Shown piece after piece: positions 53,311-63,965 of a stretch of 64,000 bases of DNA (position 1 is the stretch's first letter; each line of letters begins with the position of its first letter). The notes under the pieces are model-generated. The model saw only the letters and a list, made by a program, of their open reading frames with translations. It had not been told where the DNA came from and ran no database searches. The translations under genes were made by a program, and so were the position numbers. This DNA is from Taishania sp045629585 (GTDB taxonomy: Bacteria; Bacteroidota; Bacteroidia; Flavobacteriales_D; Crocinitomicaceae), in assembly GCA_045629585.1 (NCBI GenBank), contig JAZQRM010000064.1, positions 1-64,000 on the forward strand, written 5' to 3'.

Positions 53311-55071
53311 ATGTTGAAACATGTATTGATGGTGTTCGTTTTTTTTGTTGCCTTTCTTTTGAGTGCGCAGCAAACCAAAACAGAAACATATCAAGGACGA
53401 AAGGTATATGTACATACGGTGCAAAGCGGGAATACCTTATATGGAATTCATAAAACTTACAATGTTCCGGTTGAAGAAATTGTAGCAATGAATCCCGGTG
53501 TGGATAAAGGGGTTAAGGAAGGTCAAATTATACGTATTCCGGTACCCGTGATTTCTGAGTCGATTAATCATAAAGTCAGTGCTGGAGAAACTCTTTTTGC
53601 TATAGGTAGAAAGTATTCGGTTTCTGCTGATGATGTTGTATCTGCTAATCCAGGTGCCGAAAAAGGGATTAAGGAAGGTCAAATATTGGTCATCCGTAAG
53701 TTCACTTATGCAACTGGTGAGGCTGCACCTGCTTCTTTAGGGAAAATTGAGCATTCAACAAATGGTCCAAGTACACCTGTAAAAGTAACATTTAGTGATT
53801 CTATCGTTACTCATGAAGTGAAAAATAAGGAAACGTTGTTTAGTATTAGTAAACGTTATATGGTTTCACAAGAACAAATTATTTCGTTTAATAACAAGAA
53901 AAACACAAACATTAAACCAGGTGAAATATTAAGGATTCCATTAAAAAAGGAAAGAGTGTCTACCGTTGTTGTTCGTGATGTTCCTCGTAAACAAGATGTT
54001 CCTAGGATTGATACTACTTTACTTTTTAAAAAGAAAGATGTGTACAATATTGCTATTTTGATGCCTTTTTATTTAGATAAAGGACAAGGATATAGTGAGA
54101 TGGTAGCCAATATGTCTGCAGAATACCTAATGGGTGCACAAATGGCATTGGATAGTTTGGAGAAGTTAGGGTTACATGCTAAAGTTTTTGTTTTTGACAC
54201 AAAGAATAGCGCAGATGAAATTCGTTTGATTTTAGCAAAACCAGAATTTAAATCAATGGATTTAGTATTCGGACCTTTATATAAACAACAGACTCAAATT
54301 ATTGCCGATTGGTGTAAATCGAACAAAGTAAGGTATGTAATACCTATTAATGTGGATACAAAAATCTTGCAGGATAACCCTTTTGTTTATACCACAATCG
54401 GTTCTGACATTTCTTTAATGAAAGGTTTAGCTAGATTCGTTTACAAGTCGTATAAAGATGAAAAGGTTGTTATGGTAAAACCCACATCGAAGAATGATTC
54501 ACTGCTATATCAAGCTTTCAGAACGGAGTACCTTAAGTTAGCAGGTAATGGCGGTAAATTAGTCGAAACTACACCAGGTGCTGTTGGAACATTTATGGCT
54601 CGTTCACCTAAAATTGCAGTAGTTTATCCAACCACAGATGCTCGTGCGGCAAGTTCATTTATGAAAGAGATGGAAAAACATCATGGAAAAATGGGAGAAT
54701 CTAATGTTACTGTTTTTTCAAGTGATGCATGGTTGGATTTTGACGGAGTTTCTCAGACTAGTAAGTCTAAATTTCAGCTAACAGTTCCAGCAAGTATTGA
54801 TTTGGATTATGGTACTGATATGATGAAACGTTATCATAGGAAATATCGTTCTCTTTATAAATCAGAATTCACAAAAATGGCTGTGCAAGGATTTGATGTT
54901 ACTTTTAATTTTTGTGCAGAGTTATTGCTAAATAAGAAAGTTGGAGCTTTATTAATGAATAATTTTAAAGCGATACAGGTAGGGAATGGACATGGATATG
55001 AGAATCAAAATATTGAGATAATTCAGGTTCGTGAGTTTGAAACAAAGAACATTACAAATGGCATTAGATAA
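53311..55071 (+). CDS. LysM-repeat protein with periplasmic-binding-like domain
   Basis: 586 residues: signal peptide (VFVFFVAFLLSAQ), three LysM repeats (~33-78 HTVQSGNTLYGIHKTYNV; ~87-130 HKVSAGETLFAIGRKYSV; ~168-213 HEVKNKETLFSISKRYMV), then a type I periplasmic-binding-protein fold (~245-575: IAILMPFYLDKGQGYSEM, DLVFGPLYKQQTQIIADWC, VVYPTTDARAAS). LysM parts bind peptidoglycan; the binding-protein part resembles LpoA/branched-chain amino acid receptors. The combination is widespread in Bacteroidota with unknown role, perhaps cell-wall synthesis activation. Its end overlaps hemF by 14 bases. Confidence 0.88.
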   Translation: MLKHVLMVFVFFVAFLLSAQQTKTETYQGRKVYVHTVQSGNTLYGIHKTYNVPVEEIVAMNPGVDKGVKEGQIIRIPVPVISESINHKVSAGETLFAIGRKYSVSADDVVSANPGAEKGIKEGQILVIRKFTYATGEAAPASLGKIEHSTNGPSTPVKVTFSDSIVTHEVKNKETLFSISKRYMVSQEQIISFNNKKNTNIKPGEILRIPLKKERVSTVVVRDVPRKQDVPRIDTTLLFKKKDVYNIAILMPFYLDKGQGYSEMVANMSAEYLMGAQMALDSLEKLGLHAKVFVFDTKNSADEIRLILAKPEFKSMDLVFGPLYKQQTQIIADWCKSNKVRYVIPINVDTKILQDNPFVYTTIGSDISLMKGLARFVYKSYKDEKVVMVKPTSKNDSLLYQAFRTEYLKLAGNGGKLVETTPGAVGTFMARSPKIAVVYPTTDARAASSFMKEMEKHHGKMGESNVTVFSSDAWLDFDGVSQTSKSKFQLTVPASIDLDYGTDMMKRYHRKYRSLYKSEFTKMAVQGFDVTFNFCAELLLNKKVGALLMNNFKAIQVGNGHGYENQNIEIIQVREFETKNITNGIR

Positions 55072-55966
55072 ACACGCAATTGCATCAGCTTACCAAAATT
55101 TACAAGATTATATCTGTGAAGGACTGGAAAAGATAGATGGAAAAGCGGTATTCCAAAAAGATAACTGGACAAGAGAACAAGGTGGTGGTGGAAGAACTAA
55201 CACGACTTTAAATGGAACTATTATTGAAAAAGGGGGAGTAGCATTTTCTCAAGTATTTGGTCCTGTTAGTGAGCAAATGAAAAAATCACTTTTGGTTAAT
55301 GGTGAAGAATTCTTTGCAACTGGAGTTTCTATTGTGTTACACCCAAATTCTCCTCATGTGCCAATTATTCACATGAATGTGCGTTATTTTGAATACGATG
55401 GAGGCGAAAAGTACTGGTTTGGTGGAGGGATAGATTTGACTCCCCATTATGTTGTCCTGGAGCAAGCTCAGGAATTTCATTTAGGATTAAAGGCTGTTTG
55501 TGATAAATATAACTTGGATTTTTATCCAAAATTTAAGGAAACTGCAGATAACTACTTTTTTCAACCCCATAGAGGTGAAACAAGAGGAATTGGTGGGATT
55601 TTCTATGATCATTTGGATGAGAAAAGTGGTTTGTCAAAAGAAGATCTTCTTGCTTTTTCTATAGAACTAGGTAAAGCTTTTGTGGATTTATATGCATATC
55701 AAGTCGAAAAAGGAAAAGATGTTCCCTTCTCGGAGCATCAGATTATTTGGCGAAATACACGAAGAGGTCGATACGTTGAGTTTAACTTATTGCATGATAG
55801 AGGCACCAAATTTGGCCTTGTTAGTAATGGACGAACGGAATCTATTCTTTTAAGTATGCCACCAGATGCTACTTGGGAATATATGAAAGTAATAGATCCT
55901 GGGTCACCGGAAGAATTTACTTTAAATCACCTTAAAAAAGGAATTAATTGGGTTGAGATCGTTTAA
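55058..55966 (+). CDS. hemF: Oxygen-dependent coproporphyrinogen III oxidase
   Basis: 302 residues from ATG 55058-55060, chosen over the longer frame because the family starts near here (AIASAYQNLQDYICEGLEKIDGKAVF). Signatures: NWTREQGGGGRTNTTLNGTIIEKGGVAFSQVFG, YFEYDGGEKYWFGGGIDLTPHYV, HRGETRGIGGIFYDHLDE and RRGRYVEFNLLHDRGTKFGL. Needs O2, so the organism makes haem aerobically. The gene ends inside the stem of its terminator. Confidence 0.95.
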   Translation: MALDKHAIASAYQNLQDYICEGLEKIDGKAVFQKDNWTREQGGGGRTNTTLNGTIIEKGGVAFSQVFGPVSEQMKKSLLVNGEEFFATGVSIVLHPNSPHVPIIHMNVRYFEYDGGEKYWFGGGIDLTPHYVVLEQAQEFHLGLKAVCDKYNLDFYPKFKETADNYFFQPHRGETRGIGGIFYDHLDEKSGLSKEDLLAFSIELGKAFVDLYAYQVEKGKDVPFSEHQIIWRNTRRGRYVEFNLLHDRGTKFGLVSNGRTESILLSMPPDATWEYMKVIDPGSPEEFTLNHLKKGINWVEIV

Positions 55967-55984
55967 GATCTCAACCCTTTTTTT
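55950..55984 (+). terminator. Terminator overlapping the hemF stop codon
   Basis: GGGTTGAGATC (55950-55960) and GATCTCAACCC (55967-55977) form an 11-bp stem; the loop contains the last hemF codon and the stop, and seven T follow. Ribosomes on the end of hemF would compete with hairpin formation. Confidence 0.9.
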
Positions 55985-56098
55985 ATGATTTTTTAATCCC
56001 TAAAAAAAATTAAAAAATTATCTACAGCACCCTGATTGTTGTACCATTACATTAATTATTAGAGCTTCTTTTTGGTCTAATGTATAATAGTTTTTGTG

Positions 56099-56500
56099 AT
56101 GAGAAATGTTCTAATTGTATTTCTAAGTGGTTTTATATTTTGTTGTTCTTCGAAAGAAGGAATAAAAACAGAAGACATATATGAAATTCAGAGTGAAAAC
56201 GATTGTAATGTCGCAAGTCGCAATTCTTATATAGAGATGATGTGCTACTATTCTTGGGACGGTACGGCAGGTATTTTGAGTTGTGACCTGAAAGGAGGTT
56301 TAGAAGCAAAAGATGTTAAACATCAAGTTCATTTTAATGAAAAGATTAATGAACTATGTATTGTTAAAAATGAATTAACGAATCGTGCTCTTACTAATTT
56401 TAATCAGCATCAGATGTTAGAACAGAGGTGTTTAAAAATAGATAACTGTAAGAGTCTAATTAGTTTTAGTATTGGTATGATTAAAGGAGGGAATGTATGA
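56099..56500 (+). CDS. Small lipoprotein coupled to the giant adhesin (hypothetical)
   Basis: 133 residues from ATG 56099 (a GTG just before is less likely). Lipoprotein signal (VFLSGFIFCC, Cys near 17) and a short mature region with several Cys (CNVASRN, MMCYYSWD, LSCDL, ELCIV, QRCLKIDNC), so possibly disulfide-bonded. No family recognised. Its stop overlaps the adhesin start by four bases (ATGA), so the two are expressed together; it could be a partner or chaperone of that protein. Confidence 0.7.
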   Translation: MRNVLIVFLSGFIFCCSSKEGIKTEDIYEIQSENDCNVASRNSYIEMMCYYSWDGTAGILSCDLKGGLEAKDVKHQVHFNEKINELCIVKNELTNRALTNFNQHQMLEQRCLKIDNCKSLISFSIGMIKGGNV

Positions 56501-59500
56501 CTAAATTAGTATTGCTTTCCTTTTTGGTCCTTGCTTTTGGCCCTTCTGTTTTTGCACAATGTTCTTTTTTGAATATCGGAGCTATAACAACTTCTGGCTG
56601 TGATGTAAATGGGACTTTCAGTATTTATGGAACTGTGGAGGTTGATAATGCACCCTCTACAGGTGATCTTACATTAAATGATTGCCAAGGGAGGTCTGTT
56701 ATAGTTGCATCGGCACCTTTTGACGATAATATTTTTTTTTCAGGTGATGGATTTCAAGGGAATGGAAGTTTCTGTGCTGTATTTTTTGAGTTTTCAGATA
56801 TAGCTTGTATTTCTGAATCTGTTCTCGTGAGTTACCCCAGTTGTAATTGTAATTTTGTGGGAGGAGAAATGAATAGGACAGCCTGTAATCCATCTAATAA
56901 TACTTATACGTTATCTGGTGAGATAGAGTTTGAATATCCACCATCTTCTGGTCAATTAGTTATAGAAAACTGTTACGGTAGTCAGGTAGTTATAGAGGCA
57001 GCTTCGTTAATGAGTGGTATGATTGGGTATACCATTGAAGGGATGCCAGCCGATGATTTACCTTGTTTTATAACAGCTTACTTTACTGCGGATCCTGATT
57101 GTCGATTTTATCTTGGAGGATGGACAAATACACCATCATGTGATTGGGATTGTGTAGCAGATGCTGGAACTTATACAATTAGTTTGTCTGGAAATAGTAG
57201 TAGTTTATTTCCAAATATGTTAGAGTTATGCTTTGGTGACGAAATAACGATTACTTCAAACGGTGATTTTAGACTTCCTGCAGAGGTTCCTGGTTTTTTA
57301 GATGTAAATAATACTCCTATAGTTTATGATCCTGGTATATGGCTAGCTGTTTATGATTGTGAACCAACTATTGAAGGACCGCATAACTTCGTGAATGATC
57401 CTTGTTTCGTGGGATTGTTTCGAGAAGAGGATGCTCCATGGACAATTCAAAATAGTGTTGGAGATAATGAAACGAGATGGTTTGTACCGGTAACGATTTA
57501 TAGTCAAGTGGATCATGTTTTCTCTGCTTCTACAGTTATCTTAGATCAACAAGTTTATTGTTATGATTTGGGTACACCTGTTGGAGTAACTTTCTTACCT
57601 TCTATTACTGGTGTGATTAATGAGTTTTGTACGGAAGGTAAGATTACGGTTGTTGTTAATGGAGGCGAGCCTTCTCTTCGCCCTGAAACAACATTTTCGA
57701 TAGTTCCTGAATCTTTAACACCTGCTAATGCTACTATTGTACAAGGAACAGCGACTACTGGAAATATGTTAATTATTGATGGAGTAGAACCCGGACAAGA
57801 TTACGGTTTTATCGTAAAAGACGAGCTCGGATGTCAAGCCATGTTTTCAGGAATTATTGAGGCAGGGTCAACCATTGAATTATCTTATCCTAACACGGGA
57901 TACTGTGTTGGAAGTGGAGATGTATTTCCTGTTGTTACGGGGAATAGTGGAGGGATATATTCGAGTACTACAGGTCTAATTATTAGTCAAGTAACGGGAA
58001 TGGTAAATACAAATATTTCTCAACCAGGTAACTATACGATTACCTATAGACCATCAGAGGAAGCTTGTGCACTTCCCGTTACTACTACATTGTCGATCTA
58101 TTCTTTACCTATTATTAGTACTACCAATGAAGATATGTGTATTGGTTCATCTCTAATTTTAACAGTCAGTGGAGCGCAAAGTTATAGCTGGACTCCTTCT
58201 GTTATTTTCATTGAAGATAATGGAGAGCGTGTTTCAGTTAGCCCACCATTCAATACGGTTTATACGATAGTTGGATCGGACGTTAATGGTTGTCAAAATA
58301 CAACAACTAGCACAATAACTGTTTTTCCTATTCCTGTTTTAACAGGAATTTTGTCAGCTTGTGCTGGAGAAACGAGCCAATTAAGTTCATCTAGTTCTCC
58401 AAATGTGGTGGATCCATTTATTTCGATGAATGTGAATATTGCCACAGTAAGTCCCACAGGTTTGGTTACAGCAATTAGTGCTGGCACTACTGATATTATT
58501 TTTACGAATGATAAAGGATGCCAAAGAAGGGTTGTATTTACGGTTCTCCCACTTCCAGTTGTTTCTGTTAATAGTGCAGAAGTATGTCCAAATAGTACTG
58601 TCACCTTAACTGCACAAGGAGCTGTTAGTTATCTTTGGACGCCGACTACCTACTTGAATGTCAGCAATGCTGCAAGTGTTATTTTTACACCTGGAGTTAC
58701 AACAAGTTATTCTTTGACAGGATCTGATATTTTTGGTTGTTCAAGTACTGTAAATACCACTGTTACTGTTTTTGCTTCACCCAATATTAACGCTGGCCCA
58801 GATCAAACAATTTGTTTAGATAATTCTACTACTATTTCTGCTTCGGGTGGGGTGACTTATACATGGGATAACGGTTTAGATAATGGACAAAGTCATACAA
58901 TTACACCTAATAATACGACGACCTATACCGTAATCGGAACAGATGCCAATGAGTGCTTTGGAACAGATGAAGTGGTTGTTACCGTCGCGCTTTTACCCTC
59001 GGCGACTATTTCAGGCTCAGGCTCATACTGTTTGAACGAACCATCACCTGAAATAACCTTCACAGCAATCGGAGGTACTCCACCTTATCAATTCACTTAT
59101 TCTATCAATGGGGAGGGGGCACAAACCGTTAGTTCAGCGTCTGATTTAGCAACCATTACTGTTCCCACTAATAATGCAGGTATATTTGTTTATGAATTGC
59201 AAGAGGTTAGTGATCAGTTTGGATGTGAGAATAGCTTAACTAGTCAAGCTACTATTCAAATATTTGATTCACCAGATGTCAACCTTTCAAGTCCTACTGA
59301 TATTTGTAAAAATGATGCAAATCAGTTGTTGATTTTTAGAGGTGTTAATGGACGAGCTCCCTATGCGTTTTCTTATAAATTCAATAATGGGCCTGTTCAA
59401 ACGTTGAATTCAAACGGAAGTGGATTAGGGGTAATTATTATTCCAACAGGTACTGAAGGAATATTAAATTATCAAGTGACTCATGTGATTGATGCCAATG

Positions 59501-62500
59501 GGTGTGAGCAAGATGTCAATGTTCAACATGAGGTAACCATTAGAGAATTACCAACTGCTACTATTCTAGGAGGAATAGGGGTTTGCCAAAATGAGACACC
59601 ACCTCAAGTAGTTTTTTTAGGAACAAACGGAATACCTCCATTTACATTTACTTACACCGTTAATGGTGGGCCTTTACAAACTGTTGTCTCATCAGGAACT
59701 AGTGCAATAGTTTGGGCTCCTACAGATCAGAGTGGAACGTGGGTCTATAATTTAGTTAAAGTTGAAGAAGGAAGTAGTGCCGATTGTTCTCAACTAATTA
59801 GTGAGTCTACGACAATTATTATACATCCAACACCTTCTCCTATTATTGAAGGGGATTTAGAATATTGCTTTGGTCAGCAATCATTTTTAGCAACCTCTCT
59901 TGCGTATTCTTCCTATCTGTGGTCAAATGGACAAACGGGTTCTTCTGTACAAGTAACAGAGGTTAATAACCCGATTACTGTTTCTGTAACAGATGAATGG
60001 GGATGTTTTGGAACCTCCAATCCTATAGTGATTGAAGAAAGTGAAAGAATCATTAATAATGCTACTATTTCTGCCTGTCAAGGACAAGAAGTCTTAATCC
60101 ATGGACAGTTACAATCGGTAGCAGGAACTTATAGTATAACTACCCTTTCCGTAGAAGGTTGTGATAGTGTTTCTAATGTAACACTAGTGATAAATCCATT
60201 ACCAACAGTATTGGCAGGTGAGGATAGAGGGGTGTGTGAAGGTGAAATGATTACCCTTTCTGGTGAGGGAGCTATTGATTACATTTGGAATCATGGTGTA
60301 ATAAATGGAATAGCATTTCAGCCGACGCAAACACAAAATTATACTGTTATAGGTACCGATGTTAACGGTTGTTCTAATTCAGCCCAAGTATTAATTACAG
60401 TAAATCAAATACCAGTAATCAATCCAATTCTTAATCAAGAGGTATGTAATAATGGTTTAACGACAGATGTCATTTTGACGGCGGATATACCTAATACTAT
60501 CTTTCAATGGATAAATACACTACCAGAAATTGGATTACCGGGTAGTGGAGATGGAAATATATTGGCTTTTATGGCTTTGAATTCGTCAAATATGATTCTT
60601 ACAAGCCAAGTTCTTGTCACTCCAGTTGCAGATGGATGTTTAGGAACAGCATTGACTTTTACTTATACTGTTTCTCCTTCTCCTTCAGCTTCAATCAGCG
60701 GTGGAACTGCAGTTTGTGTGAATGGTCTCATGCCTCAAGTCACTTTTGAGGGTACAAATGGAATAGCTCCTTATACTTTTAGATACCAGATAAATAACGG
60801 TCCGGTTATGACGGCTAATTCGATAAGTAACACAGCGTTTATTAATGTGCCTGTAAATACACCAGGGATATTTACTTATACACTTGTTCAAGTTCTAGAA
60901 TCCTCAGCTTTAGCATGTGAGTCTGTCACTAATCAAACAACAACTTTCACAATAATAGATCTTCCAAATGCAACTGTCTTGATGCCTAATTCAGCTTGCC
61001 ACAATGATAATTCTCAAGTTATTGAATTGACAGCAATTGGTGGGCAATCTCCTTATCGTTATACTTATTCTGTCAATGGAGGGGTGGAACAAACATTTGT
61101 AACCTCAATGACAGTCGTGACTATGCCTTTAGAAACAGCTGAAGTTGGTTTAATTACATTTACGTTAATTAGCATAACGGAAGGTAGTACAGCTGCTTGT
61201 AGTCAAGTGATAAATAGCACTTCAATAATTAATATAATGCCCGCTCCTCGTCCAACGATTACTGGGATATTGTCTTATTGTGAAAATAGCACAACCACTT
61301 TGTCAACTCAAAGTTTCCCATTATATAATTGGTCAACAGGGGCTGTTACCGATGAAATTAATGTGACTGCTTTAGATAATCCAATTACAGTTCAAGTAGT
61401 AGATGCGAATGGATGCACAGGTATTTCTTTGCCTGTTAATGTTTCTTCATTACCAATTATTAGAACCTCATCGGAGGTGGTTATTTGTCAAGGAGCGAGT
61501 TTAGTGATTCATGGGGTCGAACAAAATGTAGCAGGTTCATACATTGAAACCTTTCTTTCCTCATTGGGGTGTGACAGTATTTCAACGGTTATTCTGTCAA
61601 TAAATCCATTACCTATTGTTATTGCACCACCTAATCTAGATATTTGTCATGGAGAAATGGTGACTTTAGTCGCACAAGGTGCTGATAGTTATGACTGGTC
61701 TGATGGTGCATTAAACGGAGTTCCTTTTCAACCAGAAGTAGGGAGTTTGTCGTTCACAGTAATAGGTACAGATACTAACGGATGTCAAAATACAGCTACA
61801 ACAACAGTAACCGTAAAACCACTTCCTGTTATTGATCAAATAGGCGATTTAACCTATTGTAACGGTATCACAACTTTAGAGGTCACTTTTATCTCAAGCC
61901 CATCTGCAAGTATTTCTTGGTTAAACACCAATGTAGAGATTGGATTATCTAGAAATGGAGATGATTTAATACCTTCATTTATTACTACCAATACTACCAA
62001 TACATCAATAATGAGTACATTGTTCGTTGTAGGAACATTGGATGGGTGTACAGGAGAGGCCATGTCTTTTCAAATGAAAGTACTACCGGATATGCAACTG
62101 GATATTACAACAGATGATTTAGTTTTTTGTCAAAACACTGAAATGGCATCGTTTACAGTTAACCTACTTAATAATACAGCTCCATATATTCTGACTTATT
62201 CCATCGACGGAGGCAGTGAGTTAACAACAACTGGAAATGAATTAATTCATATACCAGTTCATACAGATGTAGCAGGCACTTTTATATATACTATTTTTAA
62301 TATTCAGGAAAGTGGACCTCAAAGTTGTATAACAAATAGTAATGAGAGCGTTTCCATCATAGTTTATGAGTTACCCATTGTGGATGCAGGAGATGATGTG
62401 CAGGTCTGTTCGGGGACAGATTATTTGTTAACTGCTGTAGGAACAGCAGTTAATTATTATTGGAGTAGTGGGCAAGAAAATGGAAGCTTGATTTTGGTCG

Positions 62501-63831
62501 ACAGTCCTGTTCTTTTAACTGTGACAGGTGTGAGTAGTGAAGGTTGTCAAAATACAGATCAATTAGAAATTACTACATTTCCTAAGATCCCAGTTGTTTT
62601 AAATGAAGATGAAAGTATCTGTTTAGGAGAAGAGGTAATATTGTATGCTTCTATGTCAGATGGCTCTTTTGGAACATTCGATTGGAGTGATGGTGTAATT
62701 AATGGAGAGCCTTTTACACCCAATGAAACAAATATGTATATAATTACTTCTGTCGATATGTATGGATGTCAGCAAATTGGAGAAGTTACAATAACGGTAC
62801 AACCTCTCCCAATTATTTCAGCAGGATCCAACCGAATTGTGTGTTTTGGCGAACCTATAATTCTTACAGGTGAAGGTGCTGATGGAGGTACATATGAATG
62901 GAATAATGGTGTAATTAATGGCCAGCCTTTTTTACCTTCAGAAGGAGGGCATACTTATACCGTTATTGGTACAGATCAAAATGGTTGTCAGAATACAAGC
63001 TCAATTGATATTATGGTTGAATCTAGGCCAGAAGTTTCATTTATAGTGACGCAAGACGGATTGTGTGCGCCTGTCGAGGTGCAATTGATAAATACTTCTG
63101 AAGTGTTAACATCAACGTGTATATGGTATATTGAAGGGTTCGAGCCAATTATTGGGTGCGATCAGCAAAGCATTATACTAAATAATACAGGAAATTACTC
63201 AGTGACTCTAAGTTTAGGGTCTAATGTGGCAGGTTGTGCAGCTGAACATACAAGTGAGAATGTTATAAGGGTAGAACAAACACCGGTAGCCTATTTCACT
63301 TACAGTCCATCAGAGGTTACAGAAATAAATAGTGTCGTTGAATTTTTTAATAGTACAGTAGGTGAGGAAGGAATAAGTTATTTTTGGGAGTTTGGAGATT
63401 TAGGGACCTCAACAAGTGTAAATCCTATTTATGATTTTAAAGGAAATGTAGCCATGCATCCAGTTACTTTAACAGCGACATCGCTTTTAGGGTGTAAAGG
63501 CTCTTATACACATATGATTCGTGTGTCGGAAGATCTAGTATTTTATATACCTAATGCATTTACTCCAAATGATGATGAATTAAATCAAACTTTTCAACCC
63601 GTATTCGTATCTGGATATGATCCCAGTGATTATGAATTAATCATATATAATCGTTGGGGTGAGAAAATATTTGAATCGCATGATGTAGCCGGAGGATGGA
63701 ATGGACGATATGGAATAGATGGAGATATTTGTCCAGTGGGGATGTATGTGTGGACAATTGTTGTTCGAAATAGTTCAAGTACTAAAGCAGGACGTTCTGC
63801 ATATAATGGTCATGTAAGCTTAATAAGATAA
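56497..63831 (+). CDS. Giant T9SS type B adhesin with tandem Ig-like/PKD-like modules (2444 aa)
   Basis: Signal peptide (LVLLSFLVLAFGPSVFAQ), Cys-rich N-terminal region with two related ~130-residue modules (to ~240), then many beta-sandwich domains of the type CHU Ig-like/PKD, each closing with motifs such as TYTVIGTDVNGC or a variant. A ~376-residue super-module (~1022-1397 and ~1489-1867) is duplicated. The last ~95 residues are the 'gliding motility-associated' type B sorting domain (FYIPNAFTPNDDELNQTFQP, YNRWGEKIFES, GGWNGRY, CPVGMYVW), so it is exported by T9SS and attached or released at the surface. Role: adhesion or gliding is inferred from the class. Confidence 0.88.
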   Translation: MTKLVLLSFLVLAFGPSVFAQCSFLNIGAITTSGCDVNGTFSIYGTVEVDNAPSTGDLTLNDCQGRSVIVASAPFDDNIFFSGDGFQGNGSFCAVFFEFSDIACISESVLVSYPSCNCNFVGGEMNRTACNPSNNTYTLSGEIEFEYPPSSGQLVIENCYGSQVVIEAASLMSGMIGYTIEGMPADDLPCFITAYFTADPDCRFYLGGWTNTPSCDWDCVADAGTYTISLSGNSSSLFPNMLELCFGDEITITSNGDFRLPAEVPGFLDVNNTPIVYDPGIWLAVYDCEPTIEGPHNFVNDPCFVGLFREEDAPWTIQNSVGDNETRWFVPVTIYSQVDHVFSASTVILDQQVYCYDLGTPVGVTFLPSITGVINEFCTEGKITVVVNGGEPSLRPETTFSIVPESLTPANATIVQGTATTGNMLIIDGVEPGQDYGFIVKDELGCQAMFSGIIEAGSTIELSYPNTGYCVGSGDVFPVVTGNSGGIYSSTTGLIISQVTGMVNTNISQPGNYTITYRPSEEACALPVTTTLSIYSLPIISTTNEDMCIGSSLILTVSGAQSYSWTPSVIFIEDNGERVSVSPPFNTVYTIVGSDVNGCQNTTTSTITVFPIPVLTGILSACAGETSQLSSSSSPNVVDPFISMNVNIATVSPTGLVTAISAGTTDIIFTNDKGCQRRVVFTVLPLPVVSVNSAEVCPNSTVTLTAQGAVSYLWTPTTYLNVSNAASVIFTPGVTTSYSLTGSDIFGCSSTVNTTVTVFASPNINAGPDQTICLDNSTTISASGGVTYTWDNGLDNGQSHTITPNNTTTYTVIGTDANECFGTDEVVVTVALLPSATISGSGSYCLNEPSPEITFTAIGGTPPYQFTYSINGEGAQTVSSASDLATITVPTNNAGIFVYELQEVSDQFGCENSLTSQATIQIFDSPDVNLSSPTDICKNDANQLLIFRGVNGRAPYAFSYKFNNGPVQTLNSNGSGLGVIIIPTGTEGILNYQVTHVIDANGCEQDVNVQHEVTIRELPTATILGGIGVCQNETPPQVVFLGTNGIPPFTFTYTVNGGPLQTVVSSGTSAIVWAPTDQSGTWVYNLVKVEEGSSADCSQLISESTTIIIHPTPSPIIEGDLEYCFGQQSFLATSLAYSSYLWSNGQTGSSVQVTEVNNPITVSVTDEWGCFGTSNPIVIEESERIINNATISACQGQEVLIHGQLQSVAGTYSITTLSVEGCDSVSNVTLVINPLPTVLAGEDRGVCEGEMITLSGEGAIDYIWNHGVINGIAFQPTQTQNYTVIGTDVNGCSNSAQVLITVNQIPVINPILNQEVCNNGLTTDVILTADIPNTIFQWINTLPEIGLPGSGDGNILAFMALNSSNMILTSQVLVTPVADGCLGTALTFTYTVSPSPSASISGGTAVCVNGLMPQVTFEGTNGIAPYTFRYQINNGPVMTANSISNTAFINVPVNTPGIFTYTLVQVLESSALACESVTNQTTTFTIIDLPNATVLMPNSACHNDNSQVIELTAIGGQSPYRYTYSVNGGVEQTFVTSMTVVTMPLETAEVGLITFTLISITEGSTAACSQVINSTSIINIMPAPRPTITGILSYCENSTTTLSTQSFPLYNWSTGAVTDEINVTALDNPITVQVVDANGCTGISLPVNVSSLPIIRTSSEVVICQGASLVIHGVEQNVAGSYIETFLSSLGCDSISTVILSINPLPIVIAPPNLDICHGEMVTLVAQGADSYDWSDGALNGVPFQPEVGSLSFTVIGTDTNGCQNTATTTVTVKPLPVIDQIGDLTYCNGITTLEVTFISSPSASISWLNTNVEIGLSRNGDDLIPSFITTNTTNTSIMSTLFVVGTLDGCTGEAMSFQMKVLPDMQLDITTDDLVFCQNTEMASFTVNLLNNTAPYILTYSIDGGSELTTTGNELIHIPVHTDVAGTFIYTIFNIQESGPQSCITNSNESVSIIVYELPIVDAGDDVQVCSGTDYLLTAVGTAVNYYWSSGQENGSLILVDSPVLLTVTGVSSEGCQNTDQLEITTFPKIPVVLNEDESICLGEEVILYASMSDGSFGTFDWSDGVINGEPFTPNETNMYIITSVDMYGCQQIGEVTITVQPLPIISAGSNRIVCFGEPIILTGEGADGGTYEWNNGVINGQPFLPSEGGHTYTVIGTDQNGCQNTSSIDIMVESRPEVSFIVTQDGLCAPVEVQLINTSEVLTSTCIWYIEGFEPIIGCDQQSIILNNTGNYSVTLSLGSNVAGCAAEHTSENVIRVEQTPVAYFTYSPSEVTEINSVVEFFNSTVGEEGISYFWEFGDLGTSTSVNPIYDFKGNVAMHPVTLTATSLLGCKGSYTHMIRVSEDLVFYIPNAFTPNDDELNQTFQPVFVSGYDPSDYELIIYNRWGEKIFESHDVAGGWNGRYGIDGDICPVGMYVWTIVVRNSSSTKAGRSAYNGHVSLIR

Positions 63832-63965
63832 TTTTAGGTTTCCAAGTTAAGGAGAAATAAAACACGAAGATCTGAAACATTTTAGAATGTTATTCGTATT
63901 ATTATGATATACTTAGGTGTATAGATTGATGCTTTATAATAACAATTTAAAAAAAAACTACTGCG

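Noticed and set aside
56497..63831. Regularly repeated words, considered as a CRISPR array or satellite
   Set aside because: Repeats are within one reading frame, are degenerate at DNA level and correspond to protein domain motifs.
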